A stretch of 9,737 bases of DNA from NCBI GenBank assembly GCA_030673995.1, contig DAOUYU010000057.1, positions 1 to 9,737 of the forward strand, in the 5' to 3' direction. Position 1 is the first letter of the stretch; every line of letters begins with the position of its first letter. Source of the DNA: Candidatus Aminicenantota bacterium. GTDB taxonomy: Bacteria > Acidobacteriota > Aminicenantia > Aminicenantales > Aminicenantaceae. A program made the translations under genes and the position numbers. Positions 1 to 7,079 of this stretch are shown one piece after another. The notes below the pieces were generated by a model that worked only from the letters and a program-made list of their open reading frames with translations, did no database searches and was not told where the DNA came from.

Positions 1-276
1 GATCATAATGAGGACAGGAGCTTTGGCTGCAAATTTCGAAATATAATAAATCCCTGAAAAAACTTCCTTGGCTAGTTGAGACTTCAGCTCGGGATCGTCA
101 ATGATTAAAAACCTCCAGGGCTGGACATTGTCTGCCGATGGAGCAAGGCGCGCCGCCTCTATGCAGGTCAGGATTTTTTCTCTCTCAACGGGTTTCTCCA
201 GATAGCGGCGAATGCTTCTCCTGCTCCTGATAAGCTGTTGAAATGGATTCTCTCCCCTCTTATTTATTTTTGTCAT
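1..276 (-). CDS. Nitroreductase-family flavoprotein, N-terminal part (cut by window edge)
   Basis: The visible 92 residues are the N-terminus of a nitroreductase-like FMN oxidoreductase; the C-terminal half lies beyond the window. Family members are cytoplasmic, usually dimeric, and use NAD(P)H to reduce nitro groups, quinones, flavins or related acceptors; the substrate here cannot be predicted. Seen directly: the Arg-rich FMN-phosphate motif SRRSIRRY (residues about 18-25), then KPV and the helix ILTCIEAARLAPSADNVQPWRF (about 35-56), a variant of the family's APSxxNxQPWRF flavin-contact segment. The ATG at 276-274 is preceded by AAGGA with about 9 bases of spacing. An in-frame TGA at 282-280 separates this start from an upstream ATG (306) that has a much better ribosome binding site. 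The start is therefore the best available but is not settled. The gene is divergent from the M1 peptidase gene. Confidence 0.88.
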   Translation of the reverse strand, partial: MTKINKRGENPFQQLIRSRRSIRRYLEKPVEREKILTCIEAARLAPSADNVQPWRFLIIDDPELKSQLAKEVFSGIYYISKFAAKAPVLIMI

Positions 277-279
277 CTT

Positions 280-320
280 TCACTGTCCTTTTCCTTTTTT
301 TGCCATGTTTTTCCTCCTTT
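280..320 (-). promoter_or_regulatory. Strong ribosome binding site with 8-codon in-frame leader ahead of the nitroreductase gene
   Basis: On the minus strand a consensus AAAGGAGG (320-313) lies 6 bases before an ATG (306-304). That ATG opens an eight-codon Lys-rich frame (MAKKGKGQ) ending at TGA (282-280). The frame is the same as the nitroreductase frame, and the stop is separated from the ATG at 276 by one codon. It could be a leader peptide giving translational coupling or reinitiation, or the true N-terminus interrupted by a nonsense mutation or base-call error. Confidence 0.5.
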
Positions 321-328
321 TATCTTCT

Positions 329-356
329 AGAATAAATAATTAATCCGATTGCTCAA
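329..356 (-). promoter_or_regulatory. Candidate sigma-70-type promoter for the nitroreductase gene
   Basis: On the minus strand, TTGAGC (356-351) and TATTCT (334-329) are separated by 16 bases. They lie just upstream of the AAAGGAGG ribosome binding site at 320-313. Both boxes are partial matches in an AT-rich region, so this is only a candidate. Confidence 0.3.
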
Positions 357-389
357 AGAAATCAACTCAATTTTAAAGTAAATTTTGTA

Positions 390-418
390 TTGTAAAAAGA
401 AATCAACTTTAATAATAT
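390..418 (+). promoter_or_regulatory. Candidate sigma-70-type promoter for the M1 peptidase gene
   Basis: TTGTAA (390-395) and TAATAT (413-418) are separated by exactly 17 bases, which predicts transcription starting near 425. That gives a leader of about 20 bases carrying AAGGAGG at 435-441. The -10 box overlaps the ATG at 417, so if the promoter is real that ATG is not in the transcript and translation must begin at the TTG at 447. Confidence 0.45.
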
Positions 419-434
419 GAAAAAAATTGTATAT

Positions 435-449
435 AAGGAGGCCAGATTG
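435..449 (+). promoter_or_regulatory. Ribosome binding site that decides a TTG start
   Basis: A near-perfect AAGGAGG (435-441) lies 5 bases before TTG (447-449), which is in frame with the peptidase. The upstream ATG at 417 has no recognisable ribosome binding site. The TTG start also gives a cleaner signal peptide. Confidence 0.75.
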
Positions 450-2432
450 GCAAAAAAAATCCCAGCCTTAATCTCCCTCTTACTTCTTATTTCTGTCCCT
501 TTCTTTACCTCTCCCGATGAACCTTTATGTAAACAGATCGCCAACTACACCATGGATGTCAAGCTGGACACAGAACAGAAGCTGATAAAAGCCACAGAAT
601 TTCTTTCCTGGACGAATGATACGGACATTTCCACTCAGGTGCTCTGGTTTCACCTCTACTGGAACGCCTTCCAGAACAACATGAGTACATTCCTCACAGA
701 AGGTGCTCGAAGGGGAAGAAGTGTGCCAGGCTTTAAAAAAGACGACTGGGGATTCTGCCGTGTTAACTCAATAAAGGTCATACAAAATCCGTATTTCGAT
801 GACTACGATCTATTCCCAATCATGGAATTCAGACATCCTGACGATCTTAACGTCCTCGACCAGACTGTCTTCTCGGTCAAGCTCGCCCAACCCGTAGAGC
901 CCGGCCAGACAATTCTTCTCAACATTGAATTCGAATCCAAAATCCCTCGCCCCATAGCACGGACAGGAGTTTACAGGAACTACTATTTCATCGCCCAGTG
1001 GTTTCCGAAAATAGGGGTATTTGAGGACGGGGAATGGAACTGTCATCAATACCATTCTTCAAGTGAATATTATGCCGACTATGGAACCTATGACGTTAAG
1101 ATCACACTCCCCTCCTCTTTTATCGTAGGAGCGACCGGCGAGCACAGAGAAAAAATTGACAACACAGACGGGACCACAAGCCATTACTTCTTCCAGCACA
1201 GCGTCCATGATTTTGCCTGGACCGCCTCTCCCTCTTTTCTTGAGTACAAAGAAGATTTTGAGTTTGCGCCAGGTAAGACAACTGAAATCACGCTCCTTCT
1301 TCAACCCTATCACAAACATCTCAAAGAGAGATACATGAATGCGGTAAAAAACGCGATAAAATACTGCAGCCTTTTTTACGGAGATTACCCTTACACGACT
1401 TCGACCTGTGTCGATCCGGCCTATAACAGCCGTTCAGGGGGAATGGAGTATCCGACATTCTTCACCGGAGGCGCCTATTTTCTCACCTGGAAGGGCATGT
1501 CCAGGCCGGAAGGCGTAACCATCCATGAGTTCGGCCACGGCTACTTTTACGGCCTTGTCGGGTCGAACGAGTTTGAAAATCCCTGGATGGATGAGGGATT
1601 TACTTCTTTCTTAGATACAGAGGTCTATTATGCTGCTTACGGAGAACCCCTCTACAACAGAACGTATTTCGGAATACCCGTAACCTTCAAGGAGGTAAAA
1701 ATCCCCATCGAATCAGATGGAATCGCCAGTCACCGAAGGACTTATAACATGGATGATATGCAGCGCTTCGCATGGAAATTTATGGAGGGCGGAAGCTATG
1801 GAGCAAATTCCTATGCGAAAGCTGAGCTCATGTTGAGAACCCTCAAAAGGTTCATGGGAGAGGAGCTTTTTGCGAAAATGATCAAAGATTATTCGCAGCG
1901 CCACTGGTTCAAACATCCACACCCTAAAGATTTTTATGCAGTTGTTTCGGAATACGCTGAACAGGATATGAGCTGGTTTCTCGATCAATTTGTCTATGGT
2001 TCGGGAAAGCTGGATTACGCTATTGGAAGTATCAGAAGCCAGAAGGAAAGACAGTCCAGAGGGTGGTTTGACGGAGAGTATAGAGAAAGAGCAGAAAACA
2101 CATCCAACAATACTCTTTATCGCTCAGAAGTTATCGTCCGCCGGCTGGGGGAAGTAAAAATTCCCGTTGATCTGCTCATCGTTTTTGAAGACGAAAGAGA
2201 AGTCAAAGAAACATGGGATGGAATGTACAGGTGGGAAAAGTTCACATACACACACACTTCCCGGATCAAAGAGGCAATCATCGATCCGGAATTCAAGCTG
2301 GTTCTTGACTTGAATCGGACCAACAACAGCATGAAAAGAAAGCCCAACACACTTGCTCCTCTAAAATGGACATCCAACTGGCTACTCTGGCTCCAGCATG
2401 CTTTGGAGTTTTTTACTATACTTGGAGGCTGA
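447..2432 (+). CDS. Secreted M1-family (gluzincin) zinc metallopeptidase
   Basis: This is probably an exported aminopeptidase-like enzyme of family M1, acting on peptides in the periplasm or outside the cell. The active-site layout is complete. Numbered from the TTG start, it has GGMEY (331-335, a variant of the GxMEN exopeptidase motif with Tyr for Asn), HEFGH (360-364, two zinc His plus the catalytic Glu), and Glu383 in WMDEGF as third zinc ligand after an 18-residue gap. Tyr456 in SYAKAELML is the likely transition-state Tyr. Beta-rich N-terminal sequence (about 30-290) precedes the catalytic domain. The start MAKK followed by a hydrophobic stretch to about residue 20 is a typical signal peptide. 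An in-frame ATG at 417 would add 10 residues but has no ribosome binding site. At 661 residues the length is normal for bacterial M1 proteins lacking the long C-terminal helical domain. The C-terminal 20 residues are Trp- and Leu-rich and may contact the membrane. A membrane-protein gene follows after 21 bases, so the two are probably co-transcribed. Confidence 0.92.
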   Translation: MAKKIPALISLLLLISVPFFTSPDEPLCKQIANYTMDVKLDTEQKLIKATEFLSWTNDTDISTQVLWFHLYWNAFQNNMSTFLTEGARRGRSVPGFKKDDWGFCRVNSIKVIQNPYFDDYDLFPIMEFRHPDDLNVLDQTVFSVKLAQPVEPGQTILLNIEFESKIPRPIARTGVYRNYYFIAQWFPKIGVFEDGEWNCHQYHSSSEYYADYGTYDVKITLPSSFIVGATGEHREKIDNTDGTTSHYFFQHSVHDFAWTASPSFLEYKEDFEFAPGKTTEITLLLQPYHKHLKERYMNAVKNAIKYCSLFYGDYPYTTSTCVDPAYNSRSGGMEYPTFFTGGAYFLTWKGMSRPEGVTIHEFGHGYFYGLVGSNEFENPWMDEGFTSFLDTEVYYAAYGEPLYNRTYFGIPVTFKEVKIPIESDGIASHRRTYNMDDMQRFAWKFMEGGSYGANSYAKAELMLRTLKRFMGEELFAKMIKDYSQRHWFKHPHPKDFYAVVSEYAEQDMSWFLDQFVYGSGKLDYAIGSIRSQKERQSRGWFDGEYRERAENTSNNTLYRSEVIVRRLGEVKIPVDLLIVFEDEREVKETWDGMYRWEKFTYTHTSRIKEAIIDPEFKLVLDLNRTNNSMKRKPNTLAPLKWTSNWLLWLQHALEFFTILGG

Positions 2433-2453
2433 TAAGGAACAAGGAGTATAGAA

Positions 2454-3395
2454 ATGAAAGTTTTCATGAATTTTGCCAAAGGATTTATAAATACGGGAAA
2501 AACCACCCGAATGGTTCTTCTCCTCTTTGTCGTGAACTTATTCTTTTCCATAATCCTGGCTCTTCCTATGTATCACTCTCTTAAAGATTCCTTCGGCAGC
2601 AGCGTGGTCGGGGATAGAATGGCCGAAGGCTTTGATTATCTATGGTGGCAAGAATTCAGGGATGAAAGCCAGGGCATTGAAAGAACATTTTCTCCATCGA
2701 TTATAGGCAAAGGGGCTATCCTCAACAACCTTGAAGGACTCATCCAGATGCGATTTTTCAGACTCCCTCTTGCTTTGCTTATCATGGGACTTCTCTACAT
2801 TATTCTCCATACCTTCCTTGCCGGAGGAATCCTTTTTACCTTCAACCAGGACACCTTAAAATTTAAAATGAAAAGATTCTTTGATGGTTCCAATACTTAT
2901 TTTTTCCGATTCCTTCTTCTTTTGCTTATATCCTGGGTGATCCTTTTCACACTCTTAGCTATTCTCGAGTATGGATTCAACTTGATTATGGATAACGTAC
3001 AAAAAGACTCACTCTCAGAAATCACCCCTTTCACTTACAATCTTGGTTTCAGCGTGATCATATTTTTTCTTATACTCTTTTTTCAGATGGTTTTTGACTA
3101 TGCCCGTATCAAAATCGTGCTTGAAGGCCGCCGCGATGTCCTTAAAACTGTTTTCCAGGCCTTTGGCTTTGTTATCAGGCGTCCTTTCTCTACTCTGGGG
3201 CTTTATTACATGATTTTTCTCATTCAGGTCGCGATAACAATCGGCTATATCTTCCTCAAAGAATTCATTCCACAATCTGACTGGCTTTTTGTTCTTGTCG
3301 CTTTTTTTATCCAGCAACTGTTCATCTTCTTGATCATATGGCTTCGATGTTTGCTCTATTCCAGCCAGATGGAACTCTACAGATATTCGAAATAA
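2454..3395 (+). CDS. Uncharacterised six-helix membrane protein, operon partner of the M1 peptidase
   Basis: I do not recognise a named family. The 313-residue protein has about six membrane segments: residues 20-40, 103-130, 150-172, 196-216, 244-268 and 276-300. A polar loop of about 60 residues lies between the first two. A charged segment after helix 4 (DYARIKIVLEGRRDVLKTVFQAF, about 215-237) looks like a cytoplasmic amphipathic helix and is the most distinctive stretch for a homology search. There are no ATPase, protease or transporter signature motifs. The ATG has AAGGAG (2441-2446) at 7 bases. The gene starts 21 bases after the peptidase stop, so it is probably in the same transcript. 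A role in membrane organisation or in helping the secreted peptidase is a guess from position only. Confidence 0.85.
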   Translation: MKVFMNFAKGFINTGKTTRMVLLLFVVNLFFSIILALPMYHSLKDSFGSSVVGDRMAEGFDYLWWQEFRDESQGIERTFSPSIIGKGAILNNLEGLIQMRFFRLPLALLIMGLLYIILHTFLAGGILFTFNQDTLKFKMKRFFDGSNTYFFRFLLLLLISWVILFTLLAILEYGFNLIMDNVQKDSLSEITPFTYNLGFSVIIFFLILFFQMVFDYARIKIVLEGRRDVLKTVFQAFGFVIRRPFSTLGLYYMIFLIQVAITIGYIFLKEFIPQSDWLFVLVAFFIQQLFIFLIIWLRCLLYSSQMELYRYSK

Positions 3396-3397
3396 AT

Positions 3398-3427
3398 TTG
3401 CCTAACATTTGTATTTTTTGATATAGT
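3398..3427 (+). promoter_or_regulatory. Candidate promoter for the putative lipoprotein gene
   Basis: TTGCCT (3398-3403) and TATAGT (3422-3427) are separated by 18 bases, immediately after the membrane-protein stop codon and about 60 bases before the lipoprotein start. A second possible -35 box, TTGACT (3440-3445), lies downstream but has only a poor -10 partner (TAAATA, 3462-3467). The 94-base gap makes an independent promoter plausible, but read-through from upstream is also possible. Confidence 0.35.
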
Positions 3428-3489
3428 CCTTTGAGATAATTGACTTTCTTAATCGTTTTAATAAATAGAGAAAACAGAGGAGGAAAAAA

Positions 3490-4464
3490 ATGAAAAAATT
3501 CACGGCCATTGGAATTGTGATTATTTTCGCTCTCTTATCTTTTATCTCCTGCGAAAAAAAGCCAGCAGCTCCTTCATCCGGAGTTGCTCAAGCGAATGAT
3601 ATGCTCAGTCTTCTTCCTGTTGATGCCCAGGGTGCTCTCTTCATCGACATCCACAGAATAATGGCTATAGAAGCCGTTGATGAAATAATCAAGGAAGATG
3701 AAGAGAGCTATCAAAAATACCAGGAATTCATAGAAAAAACAGGAATCGATCCCCAGGAGGACATCTATTCTATCGCGGCTTCTGCAACCATTGGGGAAGG
3801 AAAAAAGATAAAAACAGTATCTTTTGTTTTAAACCTTAAATACACCAGGGAGACCCTACTCCCTCTCATTAAAGAGAATATGGAAGAAGAAGAGGAATTT
3901 ACAGAGAAAGAGTATAACGGCTTCACCATATACACCATCAAAAAAGAAGATGAAAAAGAAGTGAGTTTTACTTTTTTAGACGATTCAAACATCGGCGTAG
4001 GGAATGAAGAAGGAGTTGAATCTGTAATAGATGTCCTGCAGAAAAAGAGAGAGAATGTCTTTAAAAACGATTCACTTGCTGCTTTGCTGGCAGACGCCAA
4101 TAAAGGCGCCATGTTCTGGGGTACCCTTGCCATTCCACCTGAAATTAAAGAGGAGATGACAAATGTCCCTCCTATGTTCAAAGACATAAAAGCTATCAAT
4201 GCCGCATCTCTCTTTTTTGATTATAAAAACAAAAGTTTCATAGCTGAAATCAAGCTGCTGACAGGCGATCCAGATAAGAGCCAGCAGATCGCTGATTCCT
4301 TAAACGGACTAAAAATGATGGGATCAATGATCCAAATACAGGATTTCAACATGGCTGAGGTGTTAGATAATATTGAGATTACAGCAGGGCCTGACCATGT
4401 GAAAATCTATGCAAGCTTTCCCGAAGAGCTACTGGATAGACTCAAGGAAAAAGAGAAAAAATAA
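3490..4464 (+). CDS. Acidic putative lipoprotein, possibly of two related halves
   Basis: The function is unknown. Residues 1-20 form a Lys-Lys-hydrophobic signal ending in FISC, giving Cys21 as the likely lipidated residue. The -3 position is Phe, which is unusual for a lipobox, so lipidation is likely but not certain. After a Pro/Ser-rich linker the mature part (about 38-324) is rich in Glu and Lys and predicted to be mixed alpha/beta. It opens with LLPVDAQGALFIDIHRIM, reminiscent of the openings of DUF3352-like envelope proteins (family resemblance only). A weak internal repeat is visible: GALFIDI (48-54) then SFVLNLKYTRETLLPLIKEN (111-130), echoed by GAMFWGTL (206-213) then FIAEIKLLTGDPDKSQQIAD (250-269). 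The start is clear, with AGAGGAGG (3476-3483) 6 bases before the ATG. The gene converges on the ABC operon with only 14 bases between stop codons. Confidence 0.8.
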   Translation: MKKFTAIGIVIIFALLSFISCEKKPAAPSSGVAQANDMLSLLPVDAQGALFIDIHRIMAIEAVDEIIKEDEESYQKYQEFIEKTGIDPQEDIYSIAASATIGEGKKIKTVSFVLNLKYTRETLLPLIKENMEEEEEFTEKEYNGFTIYTIKKEDEKEVSFTFLDDSNIGVGNEEGVESVIDVLQKKRENVFKNDSLAALLADANKGAMFWGTLAIPPEIKEEMTNVPPMFKDIKAINAASLFFDYKNKSFIAEIKLLTGDPDKSQQIADSLNGLKMMGSMIQIQDFNMAEVLDNIEITAGPDHVKIYASFPEELLDRLKEKEKK

Positions 4465-4478
4465 ATTCTTCTCACTCT

Positions 4479-5285
4479 TTAATCCTCAAGTATATATTCT
4501 TTTAAATAAAAAAGCAGACAGGCCAAGCCAAGAAAAACAGCTGTGATCAGAAAAAGCATAAATATTGCCATGCCTGGAGAGCTCGGCTCCAACCGAAACA
4601 TCAAAAAGGAAAATCTGCCCCTTGGAGGAGAAGGCAGTAGGGATTTGAGATAATGAGCAATAGCAAAGCGCTGTGTAGCACCGGGAAAATACTGGATCAC
4701 ACTTTCCCAGCCAAAACCAAAAACAAGTCCGAAAAGAATAGATTTTTTCAGAAATGTCCCGATAAAAGTAAAAAAAGATGTGTAACACATGAGTCCCAAG
4801 CTTAAAACAGCCAGATCTTTTAAAAGAATGCGATACAGGGAAAAATCAAGCAGCTTATCTACATTCAAGATAAAAAAAGACAAGATCACTCCAATCCACA
4901 CCATAAGAATAGTCAATAAAGTGTAGGCGCCATATTTTCCCAGGATTATAGCCGATTTAGAAACCGGACGGGTGGTTAAATAAGTCAGTGTTTTACCTTC
5001 CACTTCATCCGAACACACCGAAGTCCCAAAAAAAAGAGCCAGGATAAGGATAAGAAACTGAATATAGAAGACTATAATCATATTAGAAAAAATATAAATT
5101 CCTGTGAAATCCCTGCTGTCAGAAAAAATTTGTGAAAATTTAATGATAAATGCCATCACAACCGGAAGAAAACTTATCAAATAAAAGATTTTTGTTCTTT
5201 TCGTCCTCCTCCCCAAAAAAAAGAAAAAAGAAAAGACATTCCTCAAAGAAGCTAAAAAATAGGGCACCGTTTTTTTATGATCCAT
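4479..5285 (-). CDS. ABC-2-type transporter permease (second pair)
   Basis: This is the integral membrane subunit of an ABC-2-type exporter, partner of the ATPase encoded just upstream. The 268 residues hold about six membrane segments (32-50, 66-88, 118-140, 152-178, 182-198, 238-262). Between helices 2 and 3 lies the cytoplasmic segment SDEVEGKTLTYLTTRPVSKS (92-111) followed by ILGK, the ABC-2 pattern thought to contact the ATPase. The other permease in this operon has the matching segment DDLKYNSIQLYFSRPLKKRE. WESVIQYFPGATQRFAIAHYL (193-213) is also typical of this permease type. The ATG lies one base after the TAA of the ATPase gene, with AGGA (5296-5293) at 7 bases inside that gene, so translation is probably coupled. 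It is the last gene of the operon. The substrate is not predictable from sequence. Confidence 0.88.
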   Translation of the reverse strand: MDHKKTVPYFLASLRNVFSFFFFLGRRTKRTKIFYLISFLPVVMAFIIKFSQIFSDSRDFTGIYIFSNMIIVFYIQFLILILALFFGTSVCSDEVEGKTLTYLTTRPVSKSAIILGKYGAYTLLTILMVWIGVILSFFILNVDKLLDFSLYRILLKDLAVLSLGLMCYTSFFTFIGTFLKKSILFGLVFGFGWESVIQYFPGATQRFAIAHYLKSLLPSPPRGRFSFLMFRLEPSSPGMAIFMLFLITAVFLGLACLLFYLKEYILED

Positions 5286-5286
5286 C

Positions 5287-6213
5287 TTATGTTCCTACCA
5301 GATAATCAAAAACAGCCTGAAGATTATCATCAAGGGAAGAAATCTCGTCCACTTCAATATTGTATTTAACAAAGAAAGAAGGAAGAAAGCTAAAAAATTC
5401 TTCTCTATTATTGGTCTCAACAAGAAGAACATCCGGAGTTGAGCTAAAATTAACCTTGAGCACATAGTCTTTCTTTATGAATTCTGAAGCGAGTTTTACC
5501 GGATTATTACACTTGATGGAGACAATATGGGGGTGGGTTTCGATCAGATCCCTGATGCCTTGAATATCACCCTGGGCAAAAATCATACCTTGATGTATAA
5601 GAATGATCTTATTTGTCATTGCCTCTATCTCAGGAAGAACATGGCTGGAGGCAAGGATCGTCTTTCCCTGGGTTTTATATTTTTTTATGAGGCGGATAAT
5701 CTTCCGCCTCCCGAGAGGATCCATACCATTCAGGGGTTCGTCCAGGATGATGATGTCAGGCTCATGAGCAATGGCCTGGGCAAATTTAAGTCTCTGGCGC
5801 ATACCGCGGCTGTAGGACTTAATGATTCTGTCTTTATCACTTTCCAATTCGACAATCTTCAAAACTTCACCAGCCCTGGCTTCGATTTCAGGATGAGAGA
5901 AATTATAAAGTTTCAACAGATTTGTCACAAACTCCCAGCCTGTCATCTCTTCATAGAACGAGTCCTGCTCAGGGCAAAATCCGATTCGAGAAAAAAGAGA
6001 ATAATTGTTTCTGACCTTTTGTCCCATGATGGTGACAGTGCCGATGTTCGGTTTTATCTGCCCGGTTACAAGTTTCAGAAAAGTTGATTTCCCGGCACCA
6101 TTAGGCCCCAGGATTCCTGTAATACCCGGCTCAATCTGGAGGGAAACATCGCTCAACCCCAAAACAATTCCGTACCATTTGGAGAGCTTCTGCGTTTCAA
6201 TGACATATTTCAT
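5287..6213 (-). CDS. ABC-2-type transporter ATP-binding protein (second pair)
   Basis: This cytoplasmic ATPase powers the permease encoded next to it. All nucleotide-binding motifs are visible: Walker A GPNGAGKST (36-44), Q-loop Gln83 in CPEQD, signature YSRGMRQ (134-140, the SxGMRQ variant common in CcmA-like exporters), Walker B IIILDEP (154-160), D-loop LNGMD (161-165) and switch His191 in ASSHVLPE. Residues about 215-308 form a C-terminal extension beyond the nucleotide-binding domain, of unknown function; a similar tail is present in the other ATPase of this operon. The ATG overlaps the upstream permease stop as ATGA (6213-6210), and GAGG lies 7 bases before it, which indicates coupled translation. 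Homology to CcmA-type ATPases is clear, but the exported molecule is unknown. Confidence 0.93.
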   Translation of the reverse strand: MKYVIETQKLSKWYGIVLGLSDVSLQIEPGITGILGPNGAGKSTFLKLVTGQIKPNIGTVTIMGQKVRNNYSLFSRIGFCPEQDSFYEEMTGWEFVTNLLKLYNFSHPEIEARAGEVLKIVELESDKDRIIKSYSRGMRQRLKFAQAIAHEPDIIILDEPLNGMDPLGRRKIIRLIKKYKTQGKTILASSHVLPEIEAMTNKIILIHQGMIFAQGDIQGIRDLIETHPHIVSIKCNNPVKLASEFIKKDYVLKVNFSSTPDVLLVETNNREEFFSFLPSFFVKYNIEVDEISSLDDNLQAVFDYLVGT

Positions 6214-7079
6214 TTCACAACCTCAACGCCCCTGATTTTCTTTTTCAAAACAAAGCCTGCTAAAACACAAATTCCAGAAAGAACCAATAGGGAGTAAATC
6301 CAGGAAACAGCATGGGGAGCTTTCTGATTGAAAAAAAAAGCACCCATCTGTTGGAGATTGGCTCTGATGGAAAGAAGTGAAAAATAAGGGTTCTTGAATA
6401 TGCCATCAAAAATTTGAAAAATAATATGAGAGAAAAAATAAATACCAAAAATAAGAACGGCGACATACCTGCTGTTTTTACTCAAGGAAGAGAGGAAAAG
6501 GCCGTAAAAGGAAAAGAAAGCTGTAACCAGAAAAGAATAACCGATTATGGATAGAGGAAGCCAGGGATAAGATGCGAAAAATTTTAAATCCCCTGCGAAG
6601 ACCAGTTTCATGATAAAAAGGATTAGTCCGGGCACAAGGGTCACAAGAAACAGGAAAAAAACGATAACTGAGACTTTACCAAAAAAGTACTCCCTTTTCT
6701 TGAGTGGACGGGAAAAGTAAAGCTGGATAGAATTGTACTTAAGGTCATCGGAAATAAGACCAGCACCACATAACAACAGGAGTATGACTAAAAAAAAGAG
6801 GAGAAAATCGCTGGCAAGAAAATTTCTAAAATAAGCAGGATTGATATTAACAAACCGGGAAGTTTCTCCTATCATGGAACGAAAATCCTCTAGTCTCTCC
6901 GAAACATAAATCCCAATAAGAAAAATCCCTGAAGGAGCAAGAGCACCGTAGAAAAAAAATCTAAAAGACTTTTTTCTAAAGGCCAGTTTTATTCCATAAC
7001 GAGTGATAGGCATCCAGGGAAACTTCTTCTTTTTCAACTCTCCATCCCAATGGGCGTACCCTTTTTCTTTGATAAACAT
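6210..7079 (-). CDS. ABC-2-type transporter permease (first pair)
   Basis: This is the membrane subunit of an ABC-2-type exporter. The protein is 289 residues from the ATG at 7079-7077. A TTG at 7082 would add one residue, but the ATG sits at the ideal 7 bases from GGGAG (7091-7087) and overlaps the preceding stop as TGATG. A basic N-terminal cytoplasmic stretch of about 40 residues (GELKKKK, RKKSFR) precedes about six membrane segments: 40-59, 91-109, 135-159, 173-199, 204-224 and 259-279. The segment LISDDLKYNSIQLYFSRPLK (108-127) followed by KREYFFGK is the hallmark cytoplasmic loop of this permease class. Its sequence differs clearly from the second permease outside that loop, so the two are paralogues rather than a recent duplication. 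The stop overlaps the next ATPase start. Confidence 0.88.
   Translation of the reverse strand: MFIKEKGYAHWDGELKKKKFPWMPITRYGIKLAFRKKSFRFFFYGALAPSGIFLIGIYVSERLEDFRSMIGETSRFVNINPAYFRNFLASDFLLFFLVILLLLCGAGLISDDLKYNSIQLYFSRPLKKREYFFGKVSVIVFFLFLVTLVPGLILFIMKLVFAGDLKFFASYPWLPLSIIGYSFLVTAFFSFYGLFLSSLSKNSRYVAVLIFGIYFFSHIIFQIFDGIFKNPYFSLLSIRANLQQMGAFFFNQKAPHAVSWIYSLLVLSGICVLAGFVLKKKIRGVEVVK

Noticed and set aside
280..282. Selenocysteine at the TGA ahead of the nitroreductase
   Set aside because: No convincing stem-loop follows the TGA, the position precedes the conserved domain, and TGA is an ordinary stop in neighbouring genes. Leader peptide or mutation is simpler.
2117..2551. Minus-strand 144-codon open frame across the end of the peptidase gene
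   Set aside because: It is antisense to the M1 peptidase and the start of the membrane protein gene, with no independent support.
4450..4480. AAAGAG...CTCTTT inverted repeat between the convergent lipoprotein and permease genes as a two-way terminator
   Set aside because: The arms are six mostly A/T pairs around a 19-base loop, and the region is simply A- and T-rich. The stem is too weak to call a terminator.
5527..6087. Plus-strand 186-codon open frame opposite the second ABC ATPase gene
   Set aside because: It is antisense to a clear ATPase with all motifs, has no ribosome binding site and encodes nothing recognisable.
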